From the NCBI GenBank assembly GCA_016222805.1, contig JACRQG010000008.1, positions 658,978-704,962 of the forward strand: a stretch of DNA of 45,985 nucleotides. Reading direction: 5' to 3'. Shown here piece by piece: positions 15,150-23,970 of the stretch. A program made the translations under genes and the position numbers. The stretch comes from Verrucomicrobiota bacterium (GTDB taxonomy: Bacteria > Verrucomicrobiota > Verrucomicrobiia > Opitutales > Opitutaceae). The notes under the pieces were generated by a model, which was not told the origin of the DNA, ran no database searches, and worked only from the letters and a program-made list of their open reading frames with translations. The stretch's first letter is position 1; each line of letters starts with the position of its first letter.

Positions 15150-16637
15150 CTAATCCGGTTCCTCCCAGCGCCGCGAGCGCGCCAGGGCCTTGTTCCAGCC
15201 GCCCAGGAGTTGCCGGCGCACCGCCGGTTTCATCGCCGGGCCAAAGCGCCGGTCGACCTGCCAGAGCGCGCCGATTTCCGCGGTGTCCCTCCAATAGCCG
15301 ACGGCCAGCCCCGCGAGGTAGGCCGCCCCGAGTGCCGTCGTCTCCGCCACCCGCGGGCGCACCACGGGAACCCCGAGCATGTCCGCCTGGAACTGCATCA
15401 GGAGGTTGTTCGCACAGGCGCCACCGTCGACCCGGAGTTCCTTCAACTTGATCCCTGAATCGGCCTGCATCGCGTGCAGCACGTCGTGCACCTGGTAGGC
15501 GATCCCCTCGAGGGCTGCCCGCGCGAGATGGGCCGCCTTCGTGCCGCGGGTGAGCCCGGCGATGAGACCGCGCGCATAGGGATCCCAGTGCGGCGCGCCG
15601 AGCCCGGCAAAGGCCGGCACGACGTAGGCGCCACCGTTGTCCGGCACCTGCGCCGCCAGGGCCTCGACCTCGGCGGAGGACTTGATCAGGCCGAGTCCAT
15701 CCCGCAGCCACTGCACAACCGCGCCTGCGATGAAGATGCTGCCTTCCAGCGCGTACTCCGTGCGCCCTCCCACCTGCCAGGCCACCGTCGTGAGGAGATT
15801 GTTCTTCGACGCCACCGGTTTGGGCCCGGTGTTCATGAGCATGAAGCACCCGGTGCCGTAGGTGTTCTTTACCATCCCCGGTCGCGTGCATACCTGGCCA
15901 AAGAGGGCGGCCTGCTGATCCCCCGCCATGCCGGCGATCGGGATGGCCCCACCCCAGAGCGTACACTCGCCATACACTGCGCTCGAGGGCCGCACCGCCG
16001 GCAGGATGGCGCGCGGGATGTCAAAGAGGCGCAGGAGGTCGTCGTCCCAGTCGAGGGTCTTGAGGTTGAACAGGAGCGTGCGCGACGCGTTGCTCACGTC
16101 CGTCACGTGCACCCGCCCGCCGGTCAGGTTCCAGACCAGCCAGGAGTCGATCGTGCCGAAGGCGAGTTCCCCCGCCTTCGCCCGCGCCCGCGCGCCCGGG
16201 ATGCGCTGCAACATCCACTGCAACTTCGTCCCCGAGAAATACGCATCGACGACGAGCCCGGTCTTCCGTCGGAGCAGGGGCGCGTGGCCCGCCTTCTTGA
16301 GCCGGTCGCAGGCACCGGCCGTGCGCCGGTCCTGCCAGACGATCGCGTTCCCGATCGGCCGTCCCGTGGCGCGGTCCCACACCACCGTGGTTTCGCGCTG
16401 GTTGGTGATGCCGATCGCCGCGATGTCACTCGCCGAGAGCCCGGCCTTGCGGAGTGCCTCGGCCGCCACGGCGGACTGGGAGGCCCAAATTTCATCCGCG
16501 TCATGCTCCACCCAACCCGGCTGCGGGAAGATCTGGCGGAACTCCTGTTGGGCGGACGCGACGATGGCCCCCTGGCGATCGAAGACGATTGCGCGGGAAC
16601 TGGTCGTGCCCTGATCGAGGGCGAGGATGTACTTCAT
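15150..16637 (-). CDS. glpK: Glycerol kinase
   Basis: A 495-residue FGGY-family kinase that phosphorylates glycerol to sn-glycerol-3-phosphate with ATP in the cytoplasm. It carries the N-terminal phosphate loop ([16 protein letters not shown], 5-20), [13 protein letters not shown] and WQDRRT, which contact glycerol. [13 protein letters not shown] and [15 protein letters not shown] follow in the second half, and its length is standard. It lies 24 bases downstream of glpF on the same strand, so the two form a glpFK operon that imports glycerol and traps it as the phosphate. No glpD or glpR is nearby, so oxidation of the product must be encoded elsewhere. The 3' end is only 31 bases from the convergent ATP-grasp gene and no terminator is visible between them. 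Confidence 0.97.
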   Translation of the reverse strand: MKYILALDQGTTSSRAIVFDRQGAIVASAQQEFRQIFPQPGWVEHDADEIWASQSAVAAEALRKAGLSASDIAAIGITNQRETTVVWDRATGRPIGNAIVWQDRRTAGACDRLKKAGHAPLLRRKTGLVVDAYFSGTKLQWMLQRIPGARARAKAGELAFGTIDSWLVWNLTGGRVHVTDVSNASRTLLFNLKTLDWDDDLLRLFDIPRAILPAVRPSSAVYGECTLWGGAIPIAGMAGDQQAALFGQVCTRPGMVKNTYGTGCFMLMNTGPKPVASKNNLLTTVAWQVGGRTEYALEGSIFIAGAVVQWLRDGLGLIKSSAEVEALAAQVPDNGGAYVVPAFAGLGAPHWDPYARGLIAGLTRGTKAAHLARAALEGIAYQVHDVLHAMQADSGIKLKELRVDGGACANNLLMQFQADMLGVPVVRPRVAETTALGAAYLAGLAVGYWRDTAEIGALWQVDRRFGPAMKPAVRRQLLGGWNKALARSRRWEEPD

Positions 16638-16661
16638 CGGGAAACGGGAAAGGAGGGGACC

Positions 16662-17387
16662 TTACCAGCAGGCCCGGAAGAACAGCGCCCCGAGCAAACC
16701 GCCGAAGACGGGGCCAAGGATCGGCACCCACGCGTAGCCCCAGTCGCTGTGGCCCTTGCCGGCGATCGGCAGCACCGCGTGCGCCAGCCGCGGCCCGAGG
16801 TCGCGGGCGGGGTTGATGGCATACCCGGTCGGACCGCCGAGGGAGACACCGATGGCGGCCACCAGCACTCCCACGAGGGCCGGCGCGAAGCCCTTCTCGA
16901 AACCGCTGTTCGGCACGAGATTCTCCGGTCGCAGGATCGCGAGCACCCCGACCATGAGGACGAAGGTCCCGATGACTTCGGTCATGAAATTCGCGAAAGG
17001 ATGCCGGATCGCCGGACCGGTGGAAAAGACCGCGAGCTTCGCGCCCTGATCCGACGTCGCCGCCCAATGCGGCAGGTATGCCAGCCACACAATCACGCCT
17101 CCCAGGAAAGCACCCAGCATCTGCGCCGCGATGTACACCGGCACCTGGGCCCAGGCGAATTTCCCGATCGCCGCCAGGCCAATCGTCACCGCCGGGTTGA
17201 GGTGCGCCCCACTGACCGCGTTCACCAGATAGACCGCGATGGTCACGGCCAGCGCCCATCCGGTGGCAATGACTATCCAACCACTGGCATGGCCCTTGTT
17301 CTTTTGGAGGACGACGTTGGCGACGACGCCATCGCCAAGGATGATCAGGAACATGGTTCCGACGAGTTCGGCCAGGAACGGGGTCAC
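16662..17387 (-). CDS. glpF: Glycerol uptake facilitator (aquaglyceroporin, MIP family)
   Basis: A 241-residue channel of the inner membrane with six helices and two half-helices. Both NPA boxes are present: SGAHLNPAVTIGLA in the first half and GYAINPARDLGPRLA in the second. The Asp directly after NPAR is the mark of glycerol-conducting rather than water-only channels. The start is a GTG at 17387 (VTPFLAELVGTMFLIILGDG), the position expected from the family's conserved opening F-x-A-E-x-x-G-T; no better ATG exists before the first helix. It is the first gene of the glpFK operon. Just upstream is a 252-base gap with a pair of inverted REP-like repeats that isolates it from the enolase-superfamily gene. 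Confidence 0.95.
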   Translation of the reverse strand: MTPFLAELVGTMFLIILGDGVVANVVLQKNKGHASGWIVIATGWALAVTIAVYLVNAVSGAHLNPAVTIGLAAIGKFAWAQVPVYIAAQMLGAFLGGVIVWLAYLPHWAATSDQGAKLAVFSTGPAIRHPFANFMTEVIGTFVLMVGVLAILRPENLVPNSGFEKGFAPALVGVLVAAIGVSLGGPTGYAINPARDLGPRLAHAVLPIAGKGHSDWGYAWVPILGPVFGGLLGALFFRACW

Positions 17388-17519
17388 GGGAGGGAGGGGT
17401 TGGGGAGGTTGCCTGCCATCGGTCGCGCCGGGGCGGCGCGCCGGGCCAAGGCAAACAGCCTCGCGTCGGAAGACGAGCCCGCAGTTGGAAGGCCCTGCAC
17501 CGACAATTCCCGGTTCGGA

Positions 17520-17601
17520 CCTTGTGGGCGGGGCGACCCCGCCCCGCGCCTCGCGCGGCGGAAACTCCTTTCCGCGGGGCGCGGTCGCCCCGCCCACAAG
17601 G
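17520..17601. repeat. Paired inverted REP-like repeat (BIME-like)
   Basis: CCTTGTGGGCGGGGCGACC at 17520-17538 and its exact complement GGTCGCCCCGCCCACAAGG at 17583-17601 form a 19-bp perfect inverted repeat around 44 bases. Each arm also has its own internal GC hairpin. This head-to-head layout resembles bacterial interspersed mosaic elements. It lies between glpF and the upstream enolase-superfamily gene. Confidence 0.8.
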
Positions 17602-17638
17602 AAAACACGCGTCCACCTCGCGCGGCCGGTGGTCGCGC

Positions 17639-19057
17639 CTACACCACCTGCTCCACCGGGATCCCGCGCAGATCGACCTCGCCGGGCACGCCAAAGGGCG
17701 CGGCGTTGACCGAACGGAGCGAGAGCCGCCCGTCGCGAAGGGTCAGCCGCGGCCAGCCGCCCGCCGTGCGCGCGTAAAGATCCGGATGATGCCGCAGGGC
17801 GTGCTCCTGCAGCGCCGGCGGGAACTGCGCGAGCCCCTGATAATAGTGGTGGCCATTGCGCTCCACGCTCGTCACCCCGAAGGCCGCCTGCGCCGCCAGG
17901 TCCGGCAGCGGCGAGAGCGGGCCGACGCTGCAAAGATCCTCGCCGCTCAACACGCCGGGCTGGGCGGCGGCCCGACGTCGCGCAAGCAGTCCGGCATGGA
18001 CCACCGTCTTGAAGACGCCCTTGCAGTTCTTGTGGCTCGTCCCCGCGTAGCCCAGGGCCAGGGCCGCCGGCAGACTGGTGAGGTCCGCATCGCTTTCGTC
18101 GATGATGATCGGCGGGCGATCCGGCCAGTCGCGCGCGAGCTCGCCGATCGCGGGGCTCAGGGCCACGCCGCGGTGCCACGGTTGCTCCACATAGAGCAGG
18201 CGCGCCCAGAGATCCCGGAGCGCCGGCTCGGCGCGCAGCCAGCGGTAGTACTCGTGAAAACCCGCGACGTCCCGGAAGCTCTCGTTGCCGTCGAGCGAGA
18301 AGGCAAAGTTGCCCCGGCACTCGGCAGCCAGCACGCGCGCCATCCGCCCCAGGCGATCGCGGTCCCGCTCCGCCTCGCCGTTGATCTTGATTTTGAAGTG
18401 CCGCTGCCCGTAGCCCCGGATCACTTCTTCGAGCGTCTGCGGCAGGCCGTCATCCACCCGCTCGCCCGGCGCCAAGTCGTCCGCGGTGATCGGATCTCCC
18501 AAACCCACGGTGTGCCGGGCAAAGACCTCCGCCGGCGGCACCGCCGGCAGGAAGTCCGCCGGCGCGGAGCCGCGCAGTTCGCCGTGCACCGTCCCAAGGT
18601 TGACGCCCAGCAGTCCGCCGCGCAGCGCGGCCGACAACGATCCTCCCTGCGCCCGGCAGGCAGCGTGGATCAGCGCGCGTTCGACGAACGACGTGCCAAA
18701 GTTGCTGAGCAGCGCCGGGAGTCCGGCCGCCGTGCCCCAGGCCGCCTGCGCCGCGTCCAACTCGCGCCAAAACGCGAAGGGTGTCGGCGCGCGGAGCGTC
18801 GGCGCGTGCCGCACGGCGGTGCGGATGACGCCGAGCATCTCGTCGATTTCCTCGGCGATGGGCCGCGTGGGATCCTTGGTGAACCACTTGGGCGCGAGGA
18901 TGTCCGCGGCCAGCCCGTACTCGCGCCGGCCGCCGAGTTCGAAGGTGGCGCGCAGGATGATCTGCGGCACCTCGGTGAGCGTCACGATGCCGTACCGGAA
19001 CGGCAGCCGCAGGCGCAGTTCGAGACGGAAAATCTCGGCGGAAAGCAGACGGATCAT
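17639..19057 (-). CDS. Enolase-superfamily enzyme (mandelate racemase/muconate lactonizing type), 472 residues
   Basis: A two-domain enolase-superfamily protein: an alpha/beta cap (about 1-140) and a TIM barrel. The barrel shows GQRHFKIKINGE (the K-x-K general-base pair), FSLDGNES (first metal Asp), LLYVEQPWHRG (metal Glu), PPIIIDESDADL (third metal position) and GTSHKNCKGVFKT. The protein is longer than the usual 360-400 residues because of extended loops near the cap. The family abstracts the alpha-proton of a carboxylate to racemise, dehydrate or lactonise sugar acids and related compounds; the substrate is not evident. It lies 199 bases downstream of a second, distinct enolase-superfamily gene on the same strand. 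Its stop codon falls inside a GGTCGCGCCTACA fragment resembling the REP-like repeat family. Confidence 0.88.
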   Translation of the reverse strand: MIRLLSAEIFRLELRLRLPFRYGIVTLTEVPQIILRATFELGGRREYGLAADILAPKWFTKDPTRPIAEEIDEMLGVIRTAVRHAPTLRAPTPFAFWRELDAAQAAWGTAAGLPALLSNFGTSFVERALIHAACRAQGGSLSAALRGGLLGVNLGTVHGELRGSAPADFLPAVPPAEVFARHTVGLGDPITADDLAPGERVDDGLPQTLEEVIRGYGQRHFKIKINGEAERDRDRLGRMARVLAAECRGNFAFSLDGNESFRDVAGFHEYYRWLRAEPALRDLWARLLYVEQPWHRGVALSPAIGELARDWPDRPPIIIDESDADLTSLPAALALGYAGTSHKNCKGVFKTVVHAGLLARRRAAAQPGVLSGEDLCSVGPLSPLPDLAAQAAFGVTSVERNGHHYYQGLAQFPPALQEHALRHHPDLYARTAGGWPRLTLRDGRLSLRSVNAAPFGVPGEVDLRGIPVEQVV

Positions 19058-19256
19058 GCGTGGGTGGTGGGAGACGCCGGGCGGGCAGACTCACTTCCCG
19101 ACCCGGCCGCCCTGAGTCCGCCGCAGGGGCGCCAGCCTGTCCACCCTTTCCCGGCAGGCGCGCGCACCGACCCGACCCTGCTCCGAGCAATCCACTCGCG
19201 TCCGGGCGCGGCGCGTCCGGTGAGTTGCCGGGCAACCCGCACCCCAGACCGGCCGA

Positions 19257-20558
19257 TCAGGCCGGCGGGCCGAACATCGCGGCGTAGTGAGGCGACACGG
19301 CGAACACGCCTCCGCTTTGCGCGTAGTAGTCGGCGTCGAGTTCGAACACGCCGCGCGTTGTCCGCGCCCACGGCGCCTCGGGCGCGGGGTGATGGCGGCG
19401 CATCGCCTCCCAGTTGCGGTAGTTCTGGTGTCCGTTGGTCTCGACGAGGCCCAGGCCCAGCCCGGGAAAGGCCGCGAGGCGCGCGGCCACGTTCTTGTTC
19501 CACTCGACCAGCAGCGGGCTCACGGTGAGATCCGCGCAGAAGCACGGCACGCCCCGCTCGTGCGCGAGCTGCGCGATCTTCAGCGACATCGAGAAGGTCT
19601 TGGCGATCGGCTTCAGCGCGATCGCCTTGTAGCCCATCTGGATCCGCTTCAGCGCGTCGGCGTCGGTGTGGGCGCTCTCGTCCGCCGCCACCCGCACGGG
19701 CAGATCGCTGATGTCGATCTCCAGTTCCTCCGGGAACGGCTCCTCGATCAGCGCGATTTGGTCGAAGGCCCCAATCGCGCGTGCGTGGTCGAGGAGGCGG
19801 CAGAGCGTCTCCTTGCTTTCGTACCGGCCGTTGGCGTCGAAATAATAGGGCAGCTTCCCGCTCGCCGAGTACGGCGTGCGCGCCCCGCCGATAGCGGCGT
19901 GGATGGCGCTGAGCCGCGCCTTGTCCTTTTCCAGCATCTCGGCCTGCGTCCCGGGCTGGCCGATTTTGATCTTCATGAAGAAGTACCCCTGGTCGACCGC
20001 CGCCTTGATCTCGTCGATCGGCACCGCGTAGGCCATCAGCGGGATGCTCGCGATCTTCGCGTGGCGCGTCGCCAGCGCCGGCCGGTAGCCCGCGGGGATG
20101 AGGTCGTCGAACCGCGTGATGCCATTCTCCGCCGCGTAAAGCAGCCAGGCCGCGAAATCCACGCCGACGAGCGCGTTGAGCGCAAAGGTCTCCCGCAGCC
20201 CGGCGTGGCCGGTGATGGTCCGGGCATAGGCGTAGACCTCGTGGCGGATCTCGTCGAGGAGCGCGACGGGATCGGTGAAGGTCCGGCCCTTGAGCCGCTG
20301 CACCGCCCATTCCGTGACCGCGTACATCAGGGCGTTGCCGCCGCTCTCCGAGTGCGCGGCAAATACCTGCGCGTCGCTCCACAACACGCCCTGCGTGCAC
20401 AAGCCGATCCCGCGGCGGCCGGCGGCGCTCTCCAGCAGGGCCGCGCTCTGCCAGATTTCCGACTGGTAGCCGCCCTTGAAGCCGAAGGGCCGGATGAGCG
20501 GCTCGCGCTCGAAGTTGGCGCCCACGCGGGCGATCGTGATGGGTTGGGGGGAGGTCAT
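19257..20558 (-). CDS. Enolase-superfamily enzyme (epimerase/dehydratase-like), 433 residues
   Basis: A second enolase-superfamily enzyme, clearly different from its neighbour. The cap domain opens with TITIARVGANFEREPLIRPF-like wording. The barrel holds YFFMKIKIGQPG (K-x-K), YYFDANGRY (metal Asp), IALIEEPFPEELE (metal Glu), VAADESAHTDADAL (metal Asp/Glu) and YKAIALKPIAKTFSMSL (second-face Lys). FCADLTVSPLLVEWNKNVAARL closes it. It is likely cytoplasmic; no leader is seen. It probably acts on a sugar acid or a dipeptide; I cannot choose between them. It sits between a Tat-exported sugar-isomerase-like gene (upstream, 80-base gap with a perfect REP-like hairpin) and the first enolase-superfamily gene, so the three may form one catabolic unit. 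Confidence 0.88.
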   Translation of the reverse strand: MTSPQPITIARVGANFEREPLIRPFGFKGGYQSEIWQSAALLESAAGRRGIGLCTQGVLWSDAQVFAAHSESGGNALMYAVTEWAVQRLKGRTFTDPVALLDEIRHEVYAYARTITGHAGLRETFALNALVGVDFAAWLLYAAENGITRFDDLIPAGYRPALATRHAKIASIPLMAYAVPIDEIKAAVDQGYFFMKIKIGQPGTQAEMLEKDKARLSAIHAAIGGARTPYSASGKLPYYFDANGRYESKETLCRLLDHARAIGAFDQIALIEEPFPEELEIDISDLPVRVAADESAHTDADALKRIQMGYKAIALKPIAKTFSMSLKIAQLAHERGVPCFCADLTVSPLLVEWNKNVAARLAAFPGLGLGLVETNGHQNYRNWEAMRRHHPAPEAPWARTTRGVFELDADYYAQSGGVFAVSPHYAAMFGPPA

Positions 20559-20584
20559 GCGATCAAGGGGTGCGGAAGACCGAC

Positions 20585-20613
20585 GCTGTGGGCGGGGCGA
20601 CCCCGCCCACAGC
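20585..20613. repeat. Perfect REP-like hairpin (GTGGGCGGGGCGACC family)
   Basis: GCTGTGGGCGGGG (20585-20597) and CCCCGCCCACAGC (20601-20613) are exact complements around CGA, a 13-bp stem with a 3-base loop. It is the most perfect single copy in the window, placed in the 80-base gap between the isomerase-like gene and the second enolase-superfamily gene, where it could slow read-through or protect upstream mRNA. Confidence 0.8.
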
Positions 20614-20638
20614 AGCCAAGGGTCGCGCGCCGGGAGCG

Positions 20639-21634
20639 TCAGGCGATGCCCGCCTTCTTCATCAAGGCCTGCAGCGAAACGAGGTCCTTCTTCATCAGCG
20701 CCGGGAACTGCGCGCGCTTCTCGGCCTCGCTCAGCTGGGAACGCTCGAAGGGCGGATATTCGAGGTGCATCGACATCGGGCCCGCCAGCTGCAGCTCGCG
20801 CACGAGCTTGAAGTAGGCGTCGAAGGGCACGATGCCCTCGCCGATCGGCACGTTCTCAATCGTCGACTTGCCGGGGGCCTGCTCCCACTTGAAGTCCTTC
20901 ATGTCGGTGCACTTGATCCACGGCGCGAGCAGGCGCAGCGTGGTCGGCCACGACTGGGCCCCCTCCACGACCGCGTGCCGGATGTCGTACTGGATGCCGA
21001 GGCCGCGCGGATCGACCCCGCGCAGGAGTTCATAGATGTCCCACACCGCTCCGCCGACGCGGGTGCCGGCGTGATTCTGGATTGCCCCGTGGATCCCGAG
21101 GCTCTGGTTGAGCGCCGCCAGTTCCTTCACCTGCGGCTTGAGGGCGTCGAGGCTGCCCTGGATGCCGAGCTTCAGGTCGTAGTTGAAGTTGCCGGTCCGG
21201 TAGTACTTCACCCCGAGCTTCGCCGCGGTCTTGAGCAGCGTCTCGGTGTGCTTCTCGCGCACGCTCGTGATTTCCGTGGTGATCATCTCGACCTTCAGGC
21301 CAGCCTTCTGCGCGGCCTCGACCGCCCGCGGGAGATCCTCCTGCACCTTCTCCGGCAGCACGTGGCCCTGCGCCGTGCGCACGGTGTAATCGATGCCACC
21401 GTAGCCCGCGGCGGCGGCGAACTTCGCCGTGTCCGCATACGACATCCAGTAGAGCGGCTTGGAAAACACATGCACCACCGTGGGCCCGCCCTTCCACGGG
21501 GCGAGCGGAGCCGGCGCACCCGCCTTTTCCTTCTTCTTGCCTTCGGCGGCTGAGGCCACGCGGGCCAGCGAGGCCACGGCTCCGGCGGTGGCGAGTTGGG
21601 AAAGGAAACTGCGGCGGGAGGGATTCGTGTTCAT
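20639..21634 (-). CDS. Sugar phosphate isomerase/epimerase-like TIM-barrel protein, Tat-exported
   Basis: A 331-residue protein. Residues 1-30 contain a twin-arginine signal (NPSRRSFLSQLATAGAVASL). The mature part is an AP-endonuclease-2/xylose-isomerase-like TIM barrel: AAAAGYGGIDYTVR near the start, GLKVEMITTEIT, KYYRTGNFNYD, GIHGAIQNHAGTRVGG, GLGIQYDIRHAVVEGA, PWIKCTDMKDFKWE and SMHLEYPPFE. The His, Glu and Asp residues at strand ends are those that bind a divalent metal in this family. Such Tat-exported members are numerous in Verrucomicrobia and Planctomycetes and probably isomerise or epimerise sugars in the periplasm. It sits between the serial TonB-domain protein upstream (38-base gap) and the enolase-superfamily gene downstream. 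Confidence 0.9.
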   Translation of the reverse strand: MNTNPSRRSFLSQLATAGAVASLARVASAAEGKKKEKAGAPAPLAPWKGGPTVVHVFSKPLYWMSYADTAKFAAAAGYGGIDYTVRTAQGHVLPEKVQEDLPRAVEAAQKAGLKVEMITTEITSVREKHTETLLKTAAKLGVKYYRTGNFNYDLKLGIQGSLDALKPQVKELAALNQSLGIHGAIQNHAGTRVGGAVWDIYELLRGVDPRGLGIQYDIRHAVVEGAQSWPTTLRLLAPWIKCTDMKDFKWEQAPGKSTIENVPIGEGIVPFDAYFKLVRELQLAGPMSMHLEYPPFERSQLSEAEKRAQFPALMKKDLVSLQALMKKAGIA

Positions 21635-21672
21635 GGCGGCAAAAAAAGGGGGCGGGACTGAGCGGGACGGAG

Positions 21673-23355
21673 CTACTTCGCCGCAGGCGCGGGCGAGGCG
21701 GCAAACGAAAACGGAATCCGAACCCGCACCTGGGTCGACCGGCCTCCGCGGGTCGGGGGCTCAAACCGCCAGTTCGCCACGCCGGACAAGGCCGCCTCTC
21801 CAAAGGCCGGGTGGGTCGCCGAAACCAGGCGCGGCAGCCGAACCCGCCCTTCGTCGTCGACAATGACCTCCACCACCGCCTCGGCCGGGCCGTTGAATTC
21901 ATCCTCGATGAGCGGATAGTGCGGGGGCTTGCGCGACAGCGGGACGAGCGGCTGATCGAGGTCGCCCAAACCGACAATCGAATCGGGGTCCTTCTTTTCC
22001 CGGGCGAGGAGCGCGAGGTCGAGGTTCGACACCAGCTGATGGGCCTCATCCCGGTGAAAGTCCTGCCGGAAGGCCAGCAGCGCCAGGCTCGGCCGGCCGC
22101 CCTTCGTGGCCGGTTCATAGCGGAACTGCTCGACGGCCGCCGCCAGCGCCTGGCCAAACTCCGGCGCCGTGGCCTCGCGCACCTCCACCCGCACGACCTG
22201 TCCCTTCGGCCCCACGACGTAGCTGACGACGGCGTGTCCTTCCTTTCCTTCGCGCAGCAGCGCGTAGGGGTAGACCGGGCGCACGGTGCCACGAATTCGC
22301 GGAGGCGTGTCGTAGCGGAACGCTTCCGGGAGCTTGGAAAGATCCGGCCGCCGCAAGTCCTTGAGCCCGTCGGATCCCCCCTCCCCGACCATGTCCATCT
22401 GGAAGAGGATGGGCACCTGCATGTGGGTCGGCACCGGTCGGTCGCCAGCCATGCCCGGCTCGAAGCGCCACTTGCGCACGGCGTCGATGGCGGGTTCGTC
22501 GAAAGACGGATTGAGGGAGCGGATGACATACGGGTTTCGCACCCGGCCCTCGATATCGACGATGAAATCAACCACGACCTCCCCGCGCATGCCGCTCAGT
22601 CGCATCGCAAAGGGATAGATCGGCCGCGCCTGCTCCACCACCTGGGGCAGCTTGGTCGTCTTGCCGCCCGGTATCAGGTGCTCCGTGACCAGCACCAGGG
22701 GAAGTGCCACGCGGGCCGACACCGCGCGCCCCGCCTGGCGTGCCGGGGCGAAGCGGAACTGCGGCAGCGCCGCCTTGACCGGCGCCGCGACCTCGGGCGG
22801 CACGCCCTCCGCACCCGTGACGCGTCCGGTCTCGTCGATCTGCACGAACACGGAAATCACCCGATCGGGAATCACCGTGTCCTTGCGCACACTCTTCGGC
22901 CACGGCAGTCGGACGAGGCCGGCGTCCAGCAAGCGGGGCGTCGCCTCTGCTCCCCCGGCCGCAGCGGAAGCCGGATTGAAGATCACCGCAAACGTCACCG
23001 CCGCATTCACGGCCTTGCCGCTCCGGCGGGCCGCGGCGAATTCCCAACTCTGGCCCGACAGGGAACTCGCGCGGACAAAGGCGTCGAGGGTGGCGTGAGG
23101 CGTGAGCGCCACCAGGCGACTCTTCTGGCTGACCACCGCCTGGTAGACCGCATAGCCGAAATCGGGACTCGCCCGCAGTGCTTCCGGGAACTCGATGCCC
23201 GGCTTCTGCTTGACCGCGGGCAGGGTATCCGGGTTGTCCCGGTTTTCCGTCCAGCGAACCGGCGCCACCAGGACATCCTGGGAAGACGCCGCCGACAGCA
23301 GGCCGGCCACCAGCAGGAAAGCCCGCAAAACCGACAAGGGTCGGAGGGAGCGCAT
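21673..23355 (-). CDS. Secreted protein with serial TonB C-terminal-like domains
   Basis: A 560-residue protein with a cleavable leader (about 1-25, ending LLSAASS) and no membrane anchor, unlike canonical TonB. The rest is made of repeats of the TonB C-terminal fold, each ending in W/F-x-F-x-P/A. A degenerate copy covers about 55-125 (SWEFAAARRSGKAVNAAV). A second covers 165-222 (FRFAPARQAGRAVSARV). The third is complete, 243-320 (ARPIYPFAMRLSGMRGEVVV to WRFEPG), the fourth 358-432 (VRPVYPYALLREGKEG), and the last about 475-550 (WRFEPPTRGGRSTQVRVRIPF). It starts at ATG 23355; a GTG lies one codon upstream. It may bind TonB boxes or proline-rich partners in the periplasm. It lacks the proline-rich spacer needed to span that space, so it should not energise receptors itself. 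Confidence 0.82.
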   Translation of the reverse strand: MRSLRPLSVLRAFLLVAGLLSAASSQDVLVAPVRWTENRDNPDTLPAVKQKPGIEFPEALRASPDFGYAVYQAVVSQKSRLVALTPHATLDAFVRASSLSGQSWEFAAARRSGKAVNAAVTFAVIFNPASAAAGGAEATPRLLDAGLVRLPWPKSVRKDTVIPDRVISVFVQIDETGRVTGAEGVPPEVAAPVKAALPQFRFAPARQAGRAVSARVALPLVLVTEHLIPGGKTTKLPQVVEQARPIYPFAMRLSGMRGEVVVDFIVDIEGRVRNPYVIRSLNPSFDEPAIDAVRKWRFEPGMAGDRPVPTHMQVPILFQMDMVGEGGSDGLKDLRRPDLSKLPEAFRYDTPPRIRGTVRPVYPYALLREGKEGHAVVSYVVGPKGQVVRVEVREATAPEFGQALAAAVEQFRYEPATKGGRPSLALLAFRQDFHRDEAHQLVSNLDLALLAREKKDPDSIVGLGDLDQPLVPLSRKPPHYPLIEDEFNGPAEAVVEVIVDDEGRVRLPRLVSATHPAFGEAALSGVANWRFEPPTRGGRSTQVRVRIPFSFAASPAPAAK

Positions 23356-23402
23356 CACCCGCCACCCTGCGGCAGCGGCGCGCCCGGGTCAACGCCGCTC
23401 CC

Positions 23403-23855
23403 TCAACCCTTGCCGCCGCGCAGCACCACGAGGTTGTCGACGCCCTTGGTCTCGAACTCGCGCCAATAGCTGTCCTCCAGCGCGGCGAGCCTCTCCTCCT
23501 CGTCCTCCGTCAATTCTTCCGAGAGCTTGGTCGCACCAAACTCGGAGCGCAGGTCCCGCTCCGCCAGACGCGCGACCAGCTCACCCCAGAAGGCATCCTC
23601 GACGAACCGATCAATCTTCTCGTTGGCCGCGCCCGTCGTGAGCTTCTCCGTCGGAAAATACTGGCCATTCACGTCCATCTCCACGAGGTCCGCGCAGCCC
23701 AGCGGCTCGGCGAGCCCGAAGAGCTTCTGCGCCAGCTCGGCGTACCGCTCCGGCATCGTCGCCGGATCCTCCGGCCGAGCGCCCGCGACCCACAGCCCCA
23801 TGTGCACCAATTCCAGGAGTCGCGCATATTCCTTCTGCGTGAACGAGAACTTCAT
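23403..23855 (-). CDS. Acidic cytoplasmic protein, unknown function
   Basis: A 150-residue protein with no leader or membrane segment. It begins MKFSFTQKEYARLLELVHMGLWVAGARPED and continues through RYAELAQKLFGLAEPLGC and DLVEMDVNGQYFPTEKL. The C-terminal third is strongly acidic (ELTEDEEERLAALEDSYWRE) and ends with DNLVVLRGGKG. It looks mainly helical. I do not recognise a described domain. ATG 23855 is the first Met in register with the conserved-looking start, and the frame farther upstream is low-complexity. It is 47 bases upstream of the serial TonB-domain gene, and they may be co-transcribed, but the functions do not obviously relate. Confidence 0.75.
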   Translation of the reverse strand: MKFSFTQKEYARLLELVHMGLWVAGARPEDPATMPERYAELAQKLFGLAEPLGCADLVEMDVNGQYFPTEKLTTGAANEKIDRFVEDAFWGELVARLAERDLRSEFGATKLSEELTEDEEERLAALEDSYWREFETKGVDNLVVLRGGKG

Positions 23856-23970
23856 CCGCCAACACAGCATGCAGGACCCCCGCGCGCGCAAGGGCGGAAT
23901 CAACCCCGCCCTCCGCCCAGGTCGCGGCGCACACTTGACCCCTCTCCGGTTCGCGCGTCTGGTCCCGTGG

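Noticed and set aside
15474-17777. 767-residue open frame opposite glpK-glpF
   Set aside because: Antisense to two certain genes and low-complexity.
21673-23355. Canonical TonB protein
   Set aside because: It has a cleavable leader, no N-terminal anchor helix and no Pro-rich spacer, and several C-terminal domains instead of one.
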